Origin: an uncultured Gemmatimonadota bacterium
GTDB taxonomy: Bacteria; Gemmatimonadota; Gemmatimonadetes; Gemmatimonadales; Gemmatimonadaceae
DNA: 5,288 nucleotides
Assembly (NCBI GenBank): GCA_903894655.1
Contig: CAITQY010000415.1
Location: forward strand, 1 to 5,288
Reading direction: 5' to 3'
Shown here piece after piece: positions 1 through 4,764 of the stretch (position 1 is the first letter of the stretch; each line of letters starts with the position of its first letter). Under the pieces are notes generated by a model. It did not search any database. It saw only the letters and a program-made list of their open reading frames with translations, and was not told the DNA's origin. Both the position numbers and the translations under genes were made by a program.

Positions 1-39
1 AGTCAAAGTCCGGAGTCTCGGGTGCACCAGCTTGCTGGA

Positions 40-1236
40 CTATGGCAGCAAGCCGACGATCTTCCCCACGTCCTTGAACGCCGCAATCACCGCATCAAGG
101 TCATCCGTACTGTGCGCCGCGCTCACCTGACAGCGCACGCGCGCCTCCCCCTTGGGCACCACCGGGAAGCCGAAGCCGGTCACGAACACGCCGCGGTCGA
201 GCAACATGTCGCTGACCTGGATGGCCAAGGCGGTCTCGCCCACAATGATCGGAATGATCGGCGTTTCGCCGGGAAGCGGATGGAAGCCGGCCTCCTGGAT
301 GGCCGCGCGAAAGTACGCGGCGTTGTCGTGCAGCTTGGTGACCAGTTCGGGGTGCGCTTCGGTGAACTCCACGGCCGCCAGTGAACTGGCGGTGACCGTG
401 GGGGGAAGCGCATTGGAGAACAGCTGCGGCCGCGAGCGCTGCGTCATCATGTCGCACAGCGCCGCCGGGCCAGCGATGAATCCGCCGGCCGCGCCGCCGA
501 GTGCCTTGCCGAGCGTGGAGGTAATGATGTCGACCTCGCCGAGCACCCCGAAATGCTCGGCCGTGCCGCGTCCCGTCTTGCCCAGCACGCCGGTGGCGTG
601 CGAGTCGTCCATGATCACGATCGCGTCATGATCGCGGGCGATCTGCAGGATCTCGGGGAGCTTGGCAATCGATCCTTCCATGGAAAACACGCCATCGGTC
701 CAGATGATCTTCCGCTTGGCGTCTTTCGCGCCGCGCAACTTCTCGCGGAGGTCGTCCATGTCGCTGTGCTTGTAGACCGCCGTCGTGCACTTGGTGATCG
801 ACTTGGCCAGCCGCACCGAGTCGATGATCGAGGCATGGTTGAGCGCGTCGGAGACCACGAAGTCCCCTTCGCGGGCGATCGTCGGTGTGAGCGCTTCGTT
901 GGCGTTCCAGGCTGATACGAACGAGAGCGAGGCCTCGGTGCCCACGAACCGGGCGATCGCGGTCTCGAGCTCGCGATGGAGCGCGAAGGTGCCGCAGATG
1001 AAGCGAACCGAGGCCGTACCGGCGCCGTACTGCTCGAGCGCGTGAATGCCGGCCTGGACGACCGCCGGTTCGTTGGCGAGGCCGAGGTAGTTGTTGGACG
1101 ACAGCACAATCACCTCGCCGCGTCCTTCCATCCGCACGCGGGCGCCCTGCGGCGACTCGAGGTAGTTGAGGCGCTTGTACGTGCCGGCGCCCTTGAGCGC
1201 GTCGAGCTCGGCCTGCAGTTCCGTCTTGAGTGACAT
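40..1236 (-). CDS. kbl: 2-amino-3-ketobutyrate CoA ligase (glycine C-acetyltransferase)
   Basis: This PLP-dependent cytosolic enzyme cleaves 2-amino-3-ketobutyrate with CoA to give glycine and acetyl-CoA, the second step of threonine breakdown. The product is 398 residues, the same length as E. coli Kbl. Visible family features are the N-terminal SSNNYLGLA motif (residues 46-54), LNHASIIDS (132-140) with the His expected to stack on PLP, MDDSHATG (209-216) with the Asp and His that contact the cofactor, and TSTLGKALGG (239-248), in which Lys244 is the Schiff-base lysine at the same number as in E. coli. The alpha-oxoamine synthase family also includes KAS, BioF and HemA homologues; full-length similarity to Kbl and an adjacent tdh gene decide the call. 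The stop is TAG. No good Shine-Dalgarno precedes the ATG, and the tdh stop lies only 13 nt upstream, so translational coupling to tdh is likely. No truncation or frameshift is seen. Confidence 0.97.
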   Translation of the reverse strand: MSLKTELQAELDALKGAGTYKRLNYLESPQGARVRMEGRGEVIVLSSNNYLGLANEPAVVQAGIHALEQYGAGTASVRFICGTFALHRELETAIARFVGTEASLSFVSAWNANEALTPTIAREGDFVVSDALNHASIIDSVRLAKSITKCTTAVYKHSDMDDLREKLRGAKDAKRKIIWTDGVFSMEGSIAKLPEILQIARDHDAIVIMDDSHATGVLGKTGRGTAEHFGVLGEVDIITSTLGKALGGAAGGFIAGPAALCDMMTQRSRPQLFSNALPPTVTASSLAAVEFTEAHPELVTKLHDNAAYFRAAIQEAGFHPLPGETPIIPIIVGETALAIQVSDMLLDRGVFVTGFGFPVVPKGEARVRCQVSAAHSTDDLDAVIAAFKDVGKIVGLLP

Positions 1237-1249
1237 GGGGAAGCCCGGT

Positions 1250-2272
1250 TTACAGCTGGAAGATGATCTTGCCGGCGTCGCCGGACTTGATCAGGTGCAT
1301 CGCGTCATCGACCGCTTCAAGCGGGAGGCGGTGCGTGATCACGGGGGTCGGATCGAAGTTGCCGGAGGCGACAAACCGCGACATCTGGTGCCACGTGTCG
1401 TACATGCGACGGCCGACCACGCCGTAGATCGTGAGGCCCTTGAAGATGATCTCGGTGGCGAAATCGATGTCGATCGTCTTGGATGGAATGCCCAGCATGT
1501 TGACGCGTCCGGCTGGGCGGCAAAGCGCGAACGCCTGATGCACGGCCGAGGGGACCCCCGACATTTCGAGTACGACGTCGGCGCCGATGCCGTCGGAGGC
1601 CTTCATGACGGCGGCCTTGGCATCATCGGGATGCACGGCGTCGTGCGCGCCCATGGTGCGGGCCAGCTCGAGACGCTTGGGGTTCACGTCGGTGGCGATG
1701 ATGCGGGCGGCACCGGCGGCTTTGCAGATGCCCACGGCAAACGCGCCGATCGGACCGCAGCCGGTGATGAGCACGACCGCGCCCGGAATGTTCGCGGTGA
1801 GCGCTGTGTGAAAGGCATTGCCCATCGGATCGTGAATGCCGCCGATGTCGTAGCTGATCGAATCGTCGAGGTGCCAGACGTTGGTGGCGGGCATGGCGAT
1901 GTACTCGGCGAAGCAGCCGTCGCGGTCGACCCCGATGATCTTGGTCGACGGGTCGGCATGTGCATTGCCGGTGCGGCTGAACAGCGAGCGCTCGTCGACG
2001 ATGTGTCCCTCGGCGGTGACGCGGTCACCGACCTTGACGCTCTCGACGAAGCTGCCGACCGCGACCACGTCGCCGGCGAACTCGTGGCCGCAGATGAACG
2101 GCGGCTTGCAGCGACCAGCGGCCCAGGCGTCCCACTCGTAAATGTGCACGTCGGTCCCGCAGACGCCGGCGCTGCGCACGCGAATGAGCACCTCGTCGTC
2201 GCGGATCGTGGGTTCCGGCACCTCGGCCAGAGTCAGGCCACGCCCAGCCGTTTGCTTCACCAGCGCTTTCAT
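1250..2272 (-). CDS. tdh: L-threonine 3-dehydrogenase, zinc MDR family
   Basis: This enzyme oxidises L-threonine with NAD+ to 2-amino-3-ketobutyrate, which the downstream kbl product consumes. I place the start at the ATG at 2272, giving 340 residues against 341 in E. coli Tdh. The N-terminus MKALVKQ matches the family, and GGGAG lies 4 nt upstream. A further in-frame ATG at 2368 would add 32 Arg-rich residues with no ribosome binding site. Catalytic zinc ligands Cys38, His63 and Glu64 are present, as are Thr40, His43 and His90, matching E. coli numbering. The Rossmann fold shows GCGPIG (171-176) and the NAD-selecting Asp195 in TDVN. The four structural-zinc cysteines of E. coli Tdh (93, 96, 99, 107) are replaced by Asp, Ser, Ser and Asp, with no length change between GHI (89-91) and GCFAEY (119-124). 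Another polyol or sorbitol-type MDR enzyme is possible, but overall similarity and the kbl neighbour favour Tdh. Confidence 0.95.
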   Translation of the reverse strand: MKALVKQTAGRGLTLAEVPEPTIRDDEVLIRVRSAGVCGTDVHIYEWDAWAAGRCKPPFICGHEFAGDVVAVGSFVESVKVGDRVTAEGHIVDERSLFSRTGNAHADPSTKIIGVDRDGCFAEYIAMPATNVWHLDDSISYDIGGIHDPMGNAFHTALTANIPGAVVLITGCGPIGAFAVGICKAAGAARIIATDVNPKRLELARTMGAHDAVHPDDAKAAVMKASDGIGADVVLEMSGVPSAVHQAFALCRPAGRVNMLGIPSKTIDIDFATEIIFKGLTIYGVVGRRMYDTWHQMSRFVASGNFDPTPVITHRLPLEAVDDAMHLIKSGDAGKIIFQL

Positions 2273-2276
2273 GTCG

Positions 2277-2281
2277 CTCCC
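2277..2281 (-). promoter_or_regulatory. tdh ribosome binding site
   Basis: On the minus strand GGGAG sits 4 nt before the ATG at 2272. It is the only purine-rich stretch near either candidate start, so it supports the 340-residue product over the longer reading from 2368. Confidence 0.6.
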
Positions 2282-2415
2282 AAGAGAGATCGTCGTGCTC
2301 GTCAGAATGCGAAACGTCGCACCCGTACGGAGCGCGTGGAAGGCCGGATTTCGGCGCGGCGGCGACATCGGATTACTACTAATCGCGCGCGTTCTTTATA
2401 CGCGCTATTGCGCAC

Positions 2416-2450
2416 TTGAATTATCCACGCGTATATTCGCGTGAATTCAA
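2416..2450 (-). promoter_or_regulatory. Probable tdh promoter inside a 35-bp imperfect inverted repeat
   Basis: The plus strand reads TTGAATT, then ATC, then CACGCG, a central TATATT, then CGCGTGAATTCAA. The right arm is the exact inverse of the left arm if the three bases ATC (2423-2425) are bulged out, giving 13-bp arms. The inner part, CACGCG-TATATT-CGCGTG (2426-2443), is a perfect 6-bp-arm dyad. Read on the minus strand, TTGAAT (2445-2450) and GATAAT (2420-2425) resemble -35 and -10 boxes, but the 19-bp spacing is long. On the plus strand a weaker pair is TTGCGC (2408-2413) and TATATT (2432-2437), 18 bp apart. The spot is AT-rich within GC-rich surroundings. I infer an operator overlapping the tdh promoter, possibly a two-way promoter. 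No regulator is encoded here to identify the ligand. Confidence 0.45.
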
Positions 2451-2566
2451 CGACTTGCGTGTTCTGTCCACATCCGGGCGTCCGTGGTTCCCGCAACACG
2501 GCAACAGGGTGCGCAATCCTCATCGGCAACGCGTGGCCATAAAGCGGCACGAGTTCCTCGAGCAGT

Positions 2567-2732
2567 CCACGGTCGCTCTGGCGACCACCTCTGGCGTGGC
2601 GAACCGCAGTTCGGTTCAGACCACGGTTTCGTCGTCGCTGCTCGCGCCTATGCGCGGAGCGACGGCATGCTCCGCTGTCGCCGTAGCGACGCGTGAGCCG
2701 CGCGGTCTTCGTGTCGTCGCCTCCCACGACAC
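2567..2732. other. Cluster of five consecutive GC-rich hairpins
   Basis: Five stem-loops follow one another. (1) GGTCGC/GCGACC around TCTG (2571-2586). (2) An outer CGTGG/CCACG stem (2595-2599, 2621-2625) stacked on an inner GAACCG/CGGTTC stem with a 5-nt loop (2601-2617). (3) GCTCGCGC pairing with GCGC and GAGC across one bulged G (2640-2660). (4) GTCGC/GCGAC around CGTA (2677-2690). (5) GTGTCGT/ACGACAC with an 8-nt loop (2711-2732). These are direct sequence observations. Because no protein explains the stretch, it could be a structured RNA or long leader, on either strand. High GC content alone raises hairpin frequency, so confidence is low, and it matches no RNA family I know. Confidence 0.3.
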
Positions 2733-2912
2733 CATCGGCATTCGATGCGGTATTCGTTGCCTCGCGCGTATCTCCCCCGTCATTCGTGAACGCCTGATGC
2801 GGCCGCGTTACGCTCCTCGCGTTCCTGCGCTGCGCTCTGCTGCTACCTGGTCCCGTCGCTCCTCAACGCGGACACTCACCTGCACGACTCCTCTGGGGGC
2901 CGTGTAGCGCAT

Positions 2913-2939
2913 AAGACCGCGGTGCATGCGCCGCGTCTT
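2913..2939. other. Strong hairpin upstream of the H1-like gene
   Basis: AAGAC (2913-2917) pairs with GTCTT (2935-2939), and GCGG (2919-2922) pairs with CCGC (2931-2934), with C2918 bulged and a partly self-complementary loop TGCATGCG. It lacks a following T-run on the plus strand, and on the minus strand it is followed by ATGCGC, so it is a poor intrinsic terminator in either direction. It may be a leader stem of the downstream gene or end an upstream RNA. Confidence 0.35.
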
Positions 2940-2941
2940 GT

Positions 2942-2970
2942 GTGAGCTCACCTTTCCACCGGGGGAAAGG
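2942..2970 (+). promoter_or_regulatory. Palindrome and leader hairpin before the H1-like gene
   Basis: GTGAGCTCAC (2942-2951) is a perfect 10-bp palindrome, a possible protein-binding site. It abuts a perfect 7-bp stem, CCTTTCC (2951-2957) with GGAAAGG (2964-2970), closing the 6-nt loop ACCGGG. A further small stem, CCTC (2985-2988) with GAGG (2994-2997), would cover the Shine-Dalgarno. Together these suggest a structured 5' leader able to modulate translation of the H1-like protein. The role is inferred. Confidence 0.35.
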
Positions 2971-2992
2971 GGGTGCGAACTAAACCTCCTCG

Positions 2993-2998
2993 AGAGGA
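2993..2998 (+). promoter_or_regulatory. Ribosome binding site of the H1-like gene
   Basis: AGAGGA lies 8 nt before the ATG at 3007. This fixes the start there rather than at an upstream in-frame ATG at 2926, which would add 27 residues unlike the Lys/Ala repeat and would run through the leader hairpins. Confidence 0.7.
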
Positions 2999-3006
2999 TT
3001 TTCGAA

Positions 3007-3351
3007 ATGGCTCCTGCCAAGAAGGCCGCCAAGAAGGCGGCAAAGAAGGGTGGCCGTAAGGTCGCGAAGAAGGCGACCCGCAAGGTCGTGAAGAAGGGCG
3101 CAAAGAAGGCCGCGAAGAAGTCGGTGAAGAAGGCGGCCAAGAAGGCGACCCGTAAGACCGCCAAGAAGGTGACCCGCAAGGTTGCCAAGAAGGCCGTAAA
3201 GAAGGGCGCCAAGAAGGTCGCGAAGAAGGCCACGAAGAAGGCCACGAAGAAGGTCGCGAAGAAGGGAGCCAAGAAGGCCGCCAAGAAGGGAGCCCGCAAG
3301 GCCACCAAGCGCGCCAAGAAGGTTGTCGCTCCGGCGCCTGCCGCCGAGTAA
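3007..3351 (+). CDS. Lys/Ala-rich histone H1-like DNA-binding protein
   Basis: The product is 114 residues, extremely basic, with essentially no acidic residue except the final Glu. After MA it consists of a strict four-residue repeat of the form x-x-(K/R)-(K/R) over residues 3-102, then a short AKKVVAPAPAAE tail. This resembles the C-terminal domain of eukaryotic linker histone H1 and bacterial H1-like proteins such as chlamydial Hc1/Hc2 and the tail of AlgP. Such proteins bind and condense DNA through charge rather than a folded domain. There is no winged-helix or HU-type domain and no signal or membrane segment, so a cytosolic nucleoid role is inferred. A good Shine-Dalgarno precedes the start, and a strong stem-loop follows the stop. 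Nearly all lysines use AAG. Other options are an RNA-binding or ribosome-associated basic protein. The family resemblance is clear; the exact function is not. Confidence 0.88.
   Translation: MAPAKKAAKKAAKKGGRKVAKKATRKVVKKGAKKAAKKSVKKAAKKATRKTAKKVTRKVAKKAVKKGAKKVAKKATKKATKKVAKKGAKKAAKKGARKATKRAKKVVAPAPAAE
3013..3312 (+). repeat. 25 tandem copies of a 12-bp coding unit
   Basis: The unit is roughly GCC-x-AAGAAG and encodes xxKK or xxRK. Variable positions are almost only Ala, Val, Thr or Gly, once Ser, and once Pro in the first unit; Arg replaces the first Lys in five units, and the last unit ends KR. Copies differ mainly at the third base of the first two codons, so the array is old or selected at protein level rather than freshly duplicated. 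Such an array could change length by slippage or recombination. Confidence 0.85.
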
Positions 3352-3387
3352 TCAGCCGTTCGTGCCGTTTGCAGGTGTATAAACGCG

Positions 3388-3415
3388 AAGGCGCCGGCAT
3401 GTCTGCCGGCGCCTT
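3388..3415. terminator. Bidirectional terminator between convergent genes
   Basis: AAGGCGCCGGCA (3388-3399) pairs perfectly with TGCCGGCGCCTT (3404-3415) around the loop TGTC, a 12-bp stem. It lies in the 94-bp gap between the stop of the H1-like gene (3351) and the stop of the convergent small gene (3446). The arm supplies short T tracts: TTT on the plus strand, and CGCGTTTATA after the stem on the minus strand. Position and symmetry suggest it ends both transcripts. Confidence 0.8.
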
Positions 3416-3445
3416 TCACGTTTCCACGATCGTCTGCGATGTCCG

Positions 3446-3622
3446 TCAAGAAGCGCCGACGAACTCCTGCATGGGCATGATGTCCAGCGGCTCATCGTCG
3501 GGCACAGGACCCCACACGAAGGCGGCAAAACGCGACGGACGATCGCCGGGGCCACCATCGGCGATCACGATCCCCATAGGCTCGCGCTGCTGGAGCACGA
3601 GGGCTGACTCTTTGAGACGCAT
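3446..3622 (-). CDS. Small conserved-looking hypothetical protein, 58 aa
   Basis: I do not recognise this family. The 58-residue product begins MRLKESALVLQQREPMGIVI and continues through a Gly/Asp/Pro-rich turn (ADGGPGDRPS, 21-30), a hydrophobic FAAFVWGPV (32-40), an acidic PDDEPLDIMP (41-50) and ends FVGAS. Evidence that it is real: GAGGA lies 9 nt before the ATG, third codon positions are strongly GC-rich, the residue mix is balanced and protein-like, and a stem-loop terminator follows within 60 nt. The net charge is acidic. It has no signal peptide or membrane segment, so it is probably a soluble cytosolic protein, with alternating strands suggested at residues 5-21 and 32-40. It converges on the H1-like gene and is separated from the upstream methyltransferase-like gene by that gene's terminator, so it is likely transcribed alone. 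Confidence 0.72.
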   Translation of the reverse strand: MRLKESALVLQQREPMGIVIADGGPGDRPSRFAAFVWGPVPDDEPLDIMPMQEFVGAS

Positions 3623-3631
3623 GGTGGGTGA

Positions 3632-3636
3632 TCCTC
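3632..3636 (-). promoter_or_regulatory. Ribosome binding site of the 58-aa gene
   Basis: GAGGA on the minus strand sits 9 nt before the ATG at 3622. It is the clearest sign that this short frame is translated and starts here. Confidence 0.65.
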
Positions 3637-3659
3637 AACCCCGAGTGTGAGTGCGGCAG

Positions 3660-3678
3660 GGTCGCACAGAATGCGACC
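3660..3678 (-). promoter_or_regulatory. Perfect hairpin in the leader of the 58-aa gene
   Basis: GGTCGCA (3660-3666) and TGCGACC (3672-3678) form a perfect 7-bp inverted repeat with a 5-nt spacer. It lies 38-56 bp before the start codon, so it could be an RNA stem in the 5' leader or an operator half-site pair. There is no T-run after it in either direction, so it is not a terminator. Confidence 0.4.
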
Positions 3679-3694
3679 GATCACCGTACTCCAT

Positions 3695-3710
3695 AGCACG
3701 CTCAGTGCCA
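3695..3710 (-). promoter_or_regulatory. Possible sigma-54-type promoter for the 58-aa gene
   Basis: The minus strand reads TGGCACTGAGCGTGCT. The consensus is TGGCACR-N4-TTGCW; this site keeps the -24 GG and the -12 GC exactly 10 bp apart and differs only at the R and one T. Transcription would start near 3684, just before the leader hairpin, leaving about a 60-nt leader. No activator site was identified, so this rests on one motif. Confidence 0.25.
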
Positions 3711-3747
3711 GCCGTGATGAATTCGTAACTCTTTGCTAATGAATCAC

Positions 3748-3781
3748 TTAAAAACAAACGCCGACGTGAGCCCCGTCGGCG
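3748..3781 (-). terminator. Intrinsic terminator of the methyltransferase-like gene
   Basis: CGCCGACG (3759-3766) and CGTCGGCG (3774-3781) form a perfect 8-bp stem with a 7-nt loop. On the minus strand the stem is followed by TTTGTTTTTAA (3758-3748), a good U-tract. It lies 82 bp beyond the stop at 3863, leaving a short 3' untranslated region that also contains a small GTGTC/GACAC stem (3782-3796). Confidence 0.85.
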
Positions 3782-3862
3782 GTGTCCTACTGACACGTCA
3801 CAAATTCGCATCTGCCGTGTGCAAACGACACACATCGGGATTGGTTCCCTGGTCGCGAGCCT

Positions 3863-4633
3863 TTAGGCGACGGCGACGTCTTTGCGCGCCATGAACGTTT
3901 CGCGCAGCCCCACCGTCTTCTCAACCGAGATCGTCCATCCGCGGTACCGCGAGCGCAGCTCTTCCAGCGGGAAGCCACCGTGCATGCTTTCGGTGCCGGC
4001 GGCGATCGTTTCCACGAGATGGACGCCGCCGTCGACGGTGGCGCTCTGCAGTACTTCGATCACGCGCGCACGATCCTGCATCGTGAGGCCGGCGAATGCG
4101 GTGGGTGAGCAGACGACGCCATGCAATGCCACGTCGGGCGCCCAGCCACCAAGATCGGCGCAGTAGCCCCGAACCCGCTCGGTCAGCCCGGCGGCTTCCG
4201 CCGCCCGAACGACACGCTCTACAGCGTCCACGGCGGGCTCCACGGCGGTCACGGCGCACCCACGTGCCGCGAGATACAACGCGGGGCCTTCACGCTCCGC
4301 TCCGGCCACCAGCACATGCCGATCACTCGAGTTGGACAAGGCGCGGACCAGCATCGCGTTGGGGTCGATGCCCCAGTGCTCAGGCGTCTGGTACTGCTCG
4401 AGCATTTTGAGACGCCGACGCTTCCAGGTGGCGTACGTAGGCAGTCGCAGGCGCTTGGTGATCAGCCGGTCGACTTCCTGCCACACGACCATTTCAGTGA
4501 GCGCGATCTGATCCTGCTTGCGCAGCACCTCAACGGCTTCGTCGCCGATCTTGAGCAGTGCGCCGCGCGACACCGAGTCCTTGTAGTCCTCGATCTCACG
4601 TTCGACGTAAAGCTCGTACTCGTACTTGAGCGA
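3863..4633 (-). CDS. Class I SAM-dependent methyltransferase-like protein, N-terminus unresolved
   Basis: About 256 residues are clearly coding from codon TCG at 4633 to TAA at 3863, with GC-rich third positions. The N-terminal third is charged and helical (a YEYELYVEREIEDYK segment, then Arg/Lys-rich helices). The rest resembles a Rossmann methyltransferase: VLVAGAEREG (about 4315-4286) at motif I after a beta strand, VEP (about 4243-4235) at the acidic end of strand 2, CADLGGWAP (about 4162-4136) at the adenine-binding acidic position, then hydrophobic strands and a GGVHLVETI segment. Motif I is degenerate, lacking the usual GxGxG, so SAM binding or catalysis is uncertain and the substrate is unknown. 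No start codon lies in this frame near its beginning; the next in-frame GTG is at 4573, inside clearly coding sequence. A good terminator follows. The upstream entry covers the probable displaced N-terminus. Confidence 0.7.
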   Translation of the reverse strand, partial: SLKYEYELYVEREIEDYKDSVSRGALLKIGDEAVEVLRKQDQIALTEMVVWQEVDRLITKRLRLPTYATWKRRRLKMLEQYQTPEHWGIDPNAMLVRALSNSSDRHVLVAGAEREGPALYLAARGCAVTAVEPAVDAVERVVRAAEAAGLTERVRGYCADLGGWAPDVALHGVVCSPTAFAGLTMQDRARVIEVLQSATVDGGVHLVETIAAGTESMHGGFPLEELRSRYRGWTISVEKTVGLRETFMARKDVAVA

Positions 4634-4764
4634 TCGGGGAGAATGGATAACGGTACCCCAGAGGTGTGGATGGAATGTGGATAAAGTACGGGTCTCCTGT
4701 CGGAACGCAAGAGGAAATCGCCGACGTATTTGTGATCCCAGAACTTCCAAGTGTCCTTCGGCAT
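4634..4764 (-). pseudogene. Probable out-of-frame N-terminal part of the methyltransferase-like gene
   Basis: An ATG at 4764 opens a different minus-strand frame reading MPKDTWKFWDHKYVGDFLLR. Those first 21 or so codons have GC-rich third positions (about 16 of 21), whereas the other two minus frames do not, so this looks like the true N-terminus. From about 4700 to 4634 no frame is clearly favoured. The third frame there reads DPYFIHIPSTPLGYRYPF, which is protein-like. Single-base skips near 4690-4702 (next to a CCC run) and at the CCCC run (4636-4639 on the plus strand as GGGG) would join all three pieces into one protein of about 300 residues. The cause could be a real pseudogene, a sequencing error at short homopolymers, or recoding. 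No classical slippery heptamer is present, and no Shine-Dalgarno precedes 4764. Confidence 0.4.
4676..4684 (-). promoter_or_regulatory. Perfect DnaA-box match
   Basis: The minus strand reads TTATCCACA, the strict DnaA-box consensus. Two degenerate copies in the same orientation lie at 4665-4673 and 4642-4650, each with two mismatches. The site falls in the ambiguous stretch of the methyltransferase-like gene. One perfect 9-mer in 5 kb is unlikely by chance but not decisive. Confidence 0.35.

Larger units (their letters stand above)
2273..3006. other. 734-bp intergenic stretch with no convincing protein gene
   Basis: This gap separates the start of tdh from the start of the H1-like gene. It contains the tdh leader (2273 to about 2412), the promoter dyad, a run of hairpins (2567-2732) and the structured leader of the H1-like gene. 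One plus-strand frame is open from a TTG at 2416 to a stop at 2907 (163 codons) with moderately GC-rich third positions. Its product is Arg- and Ser-rich, has no recognisable motif or hydrophobic core pattern, and lacks a ribosome binding site. The minus-strand frame open between 2302 and 2727 is also Arg-rich and featureless. I found no tRNA, and no hallmark motif of tmRNA, SRP RNA or RNase P RNA. A long leader, a small RNA or simply divergent spacer DNA all remain possible. Confidence 0.5.

Noticed and set aside
27..38. CCAGC/GCTGG inverted repeat just after the kbl stop, considered as a terminator
   Set aside because: The spacer is only 2 nt, the stem is short and no T-run follows on the minus strand. 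The true terminator probably lies outside the window.
2273..2368. Extended tdh start at the ATG at 2368
   Set aside because: The extra 32 residues are Arg-rich and unlike Tdh, there is no ribosome binding site, and the ATG at 2272 gives the family's usual length and N-terminus.
2371..2384. GATTA-CTAC-TAATC short inverted repeat in the tdh leader
   Set aside because: Arms of 5 bp are too short to support an operator without conservation data, and it is not placed over any promoter box.
2302..2727. Minus-strand 141-codon frame
   Set aside because: The product is dominated by Arg with no motif, covers the tdh promoter region and hairpins, and lacks a ribosome binding site.
2460..2910. tmRNA, SRP RNA, RNase P RNA or a tRNA in the hairpin-rich stretch
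   Set aside because: I searched by eye for the conserved cores (for example the T-arm GGTTCGA, and GAGGAAAGTCC) on both strands and found none.
2808..3449. Long Phe/Leu-rich frame on the minus strand opposite the H1-like gene
   Set aside because: It is the complement of the AAG-rich repeat (AAG read backwards gives CTT or TTC), so its length is an artefact of the repeat.
2303..3676. Shared 10-mer CAGAATGCGA at 2303-2312 (tdh leader) and 3667-3676 (small-gene leader), both beside TCGCA-type stems
   Set aside because: Several 10-mers are expected to recur by chance in a window this size, and the flanks do not match. It is not supported as a common regulatory element.
3635..3835. 66-codon minus-strand frame between the small gene and the methyltransferase-like gene
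   Set aside because: It runs through the intrinsic terminator and the AT-rich promoter region, and its product is a Cys/Arg-rich mix with no ribosome binding site.
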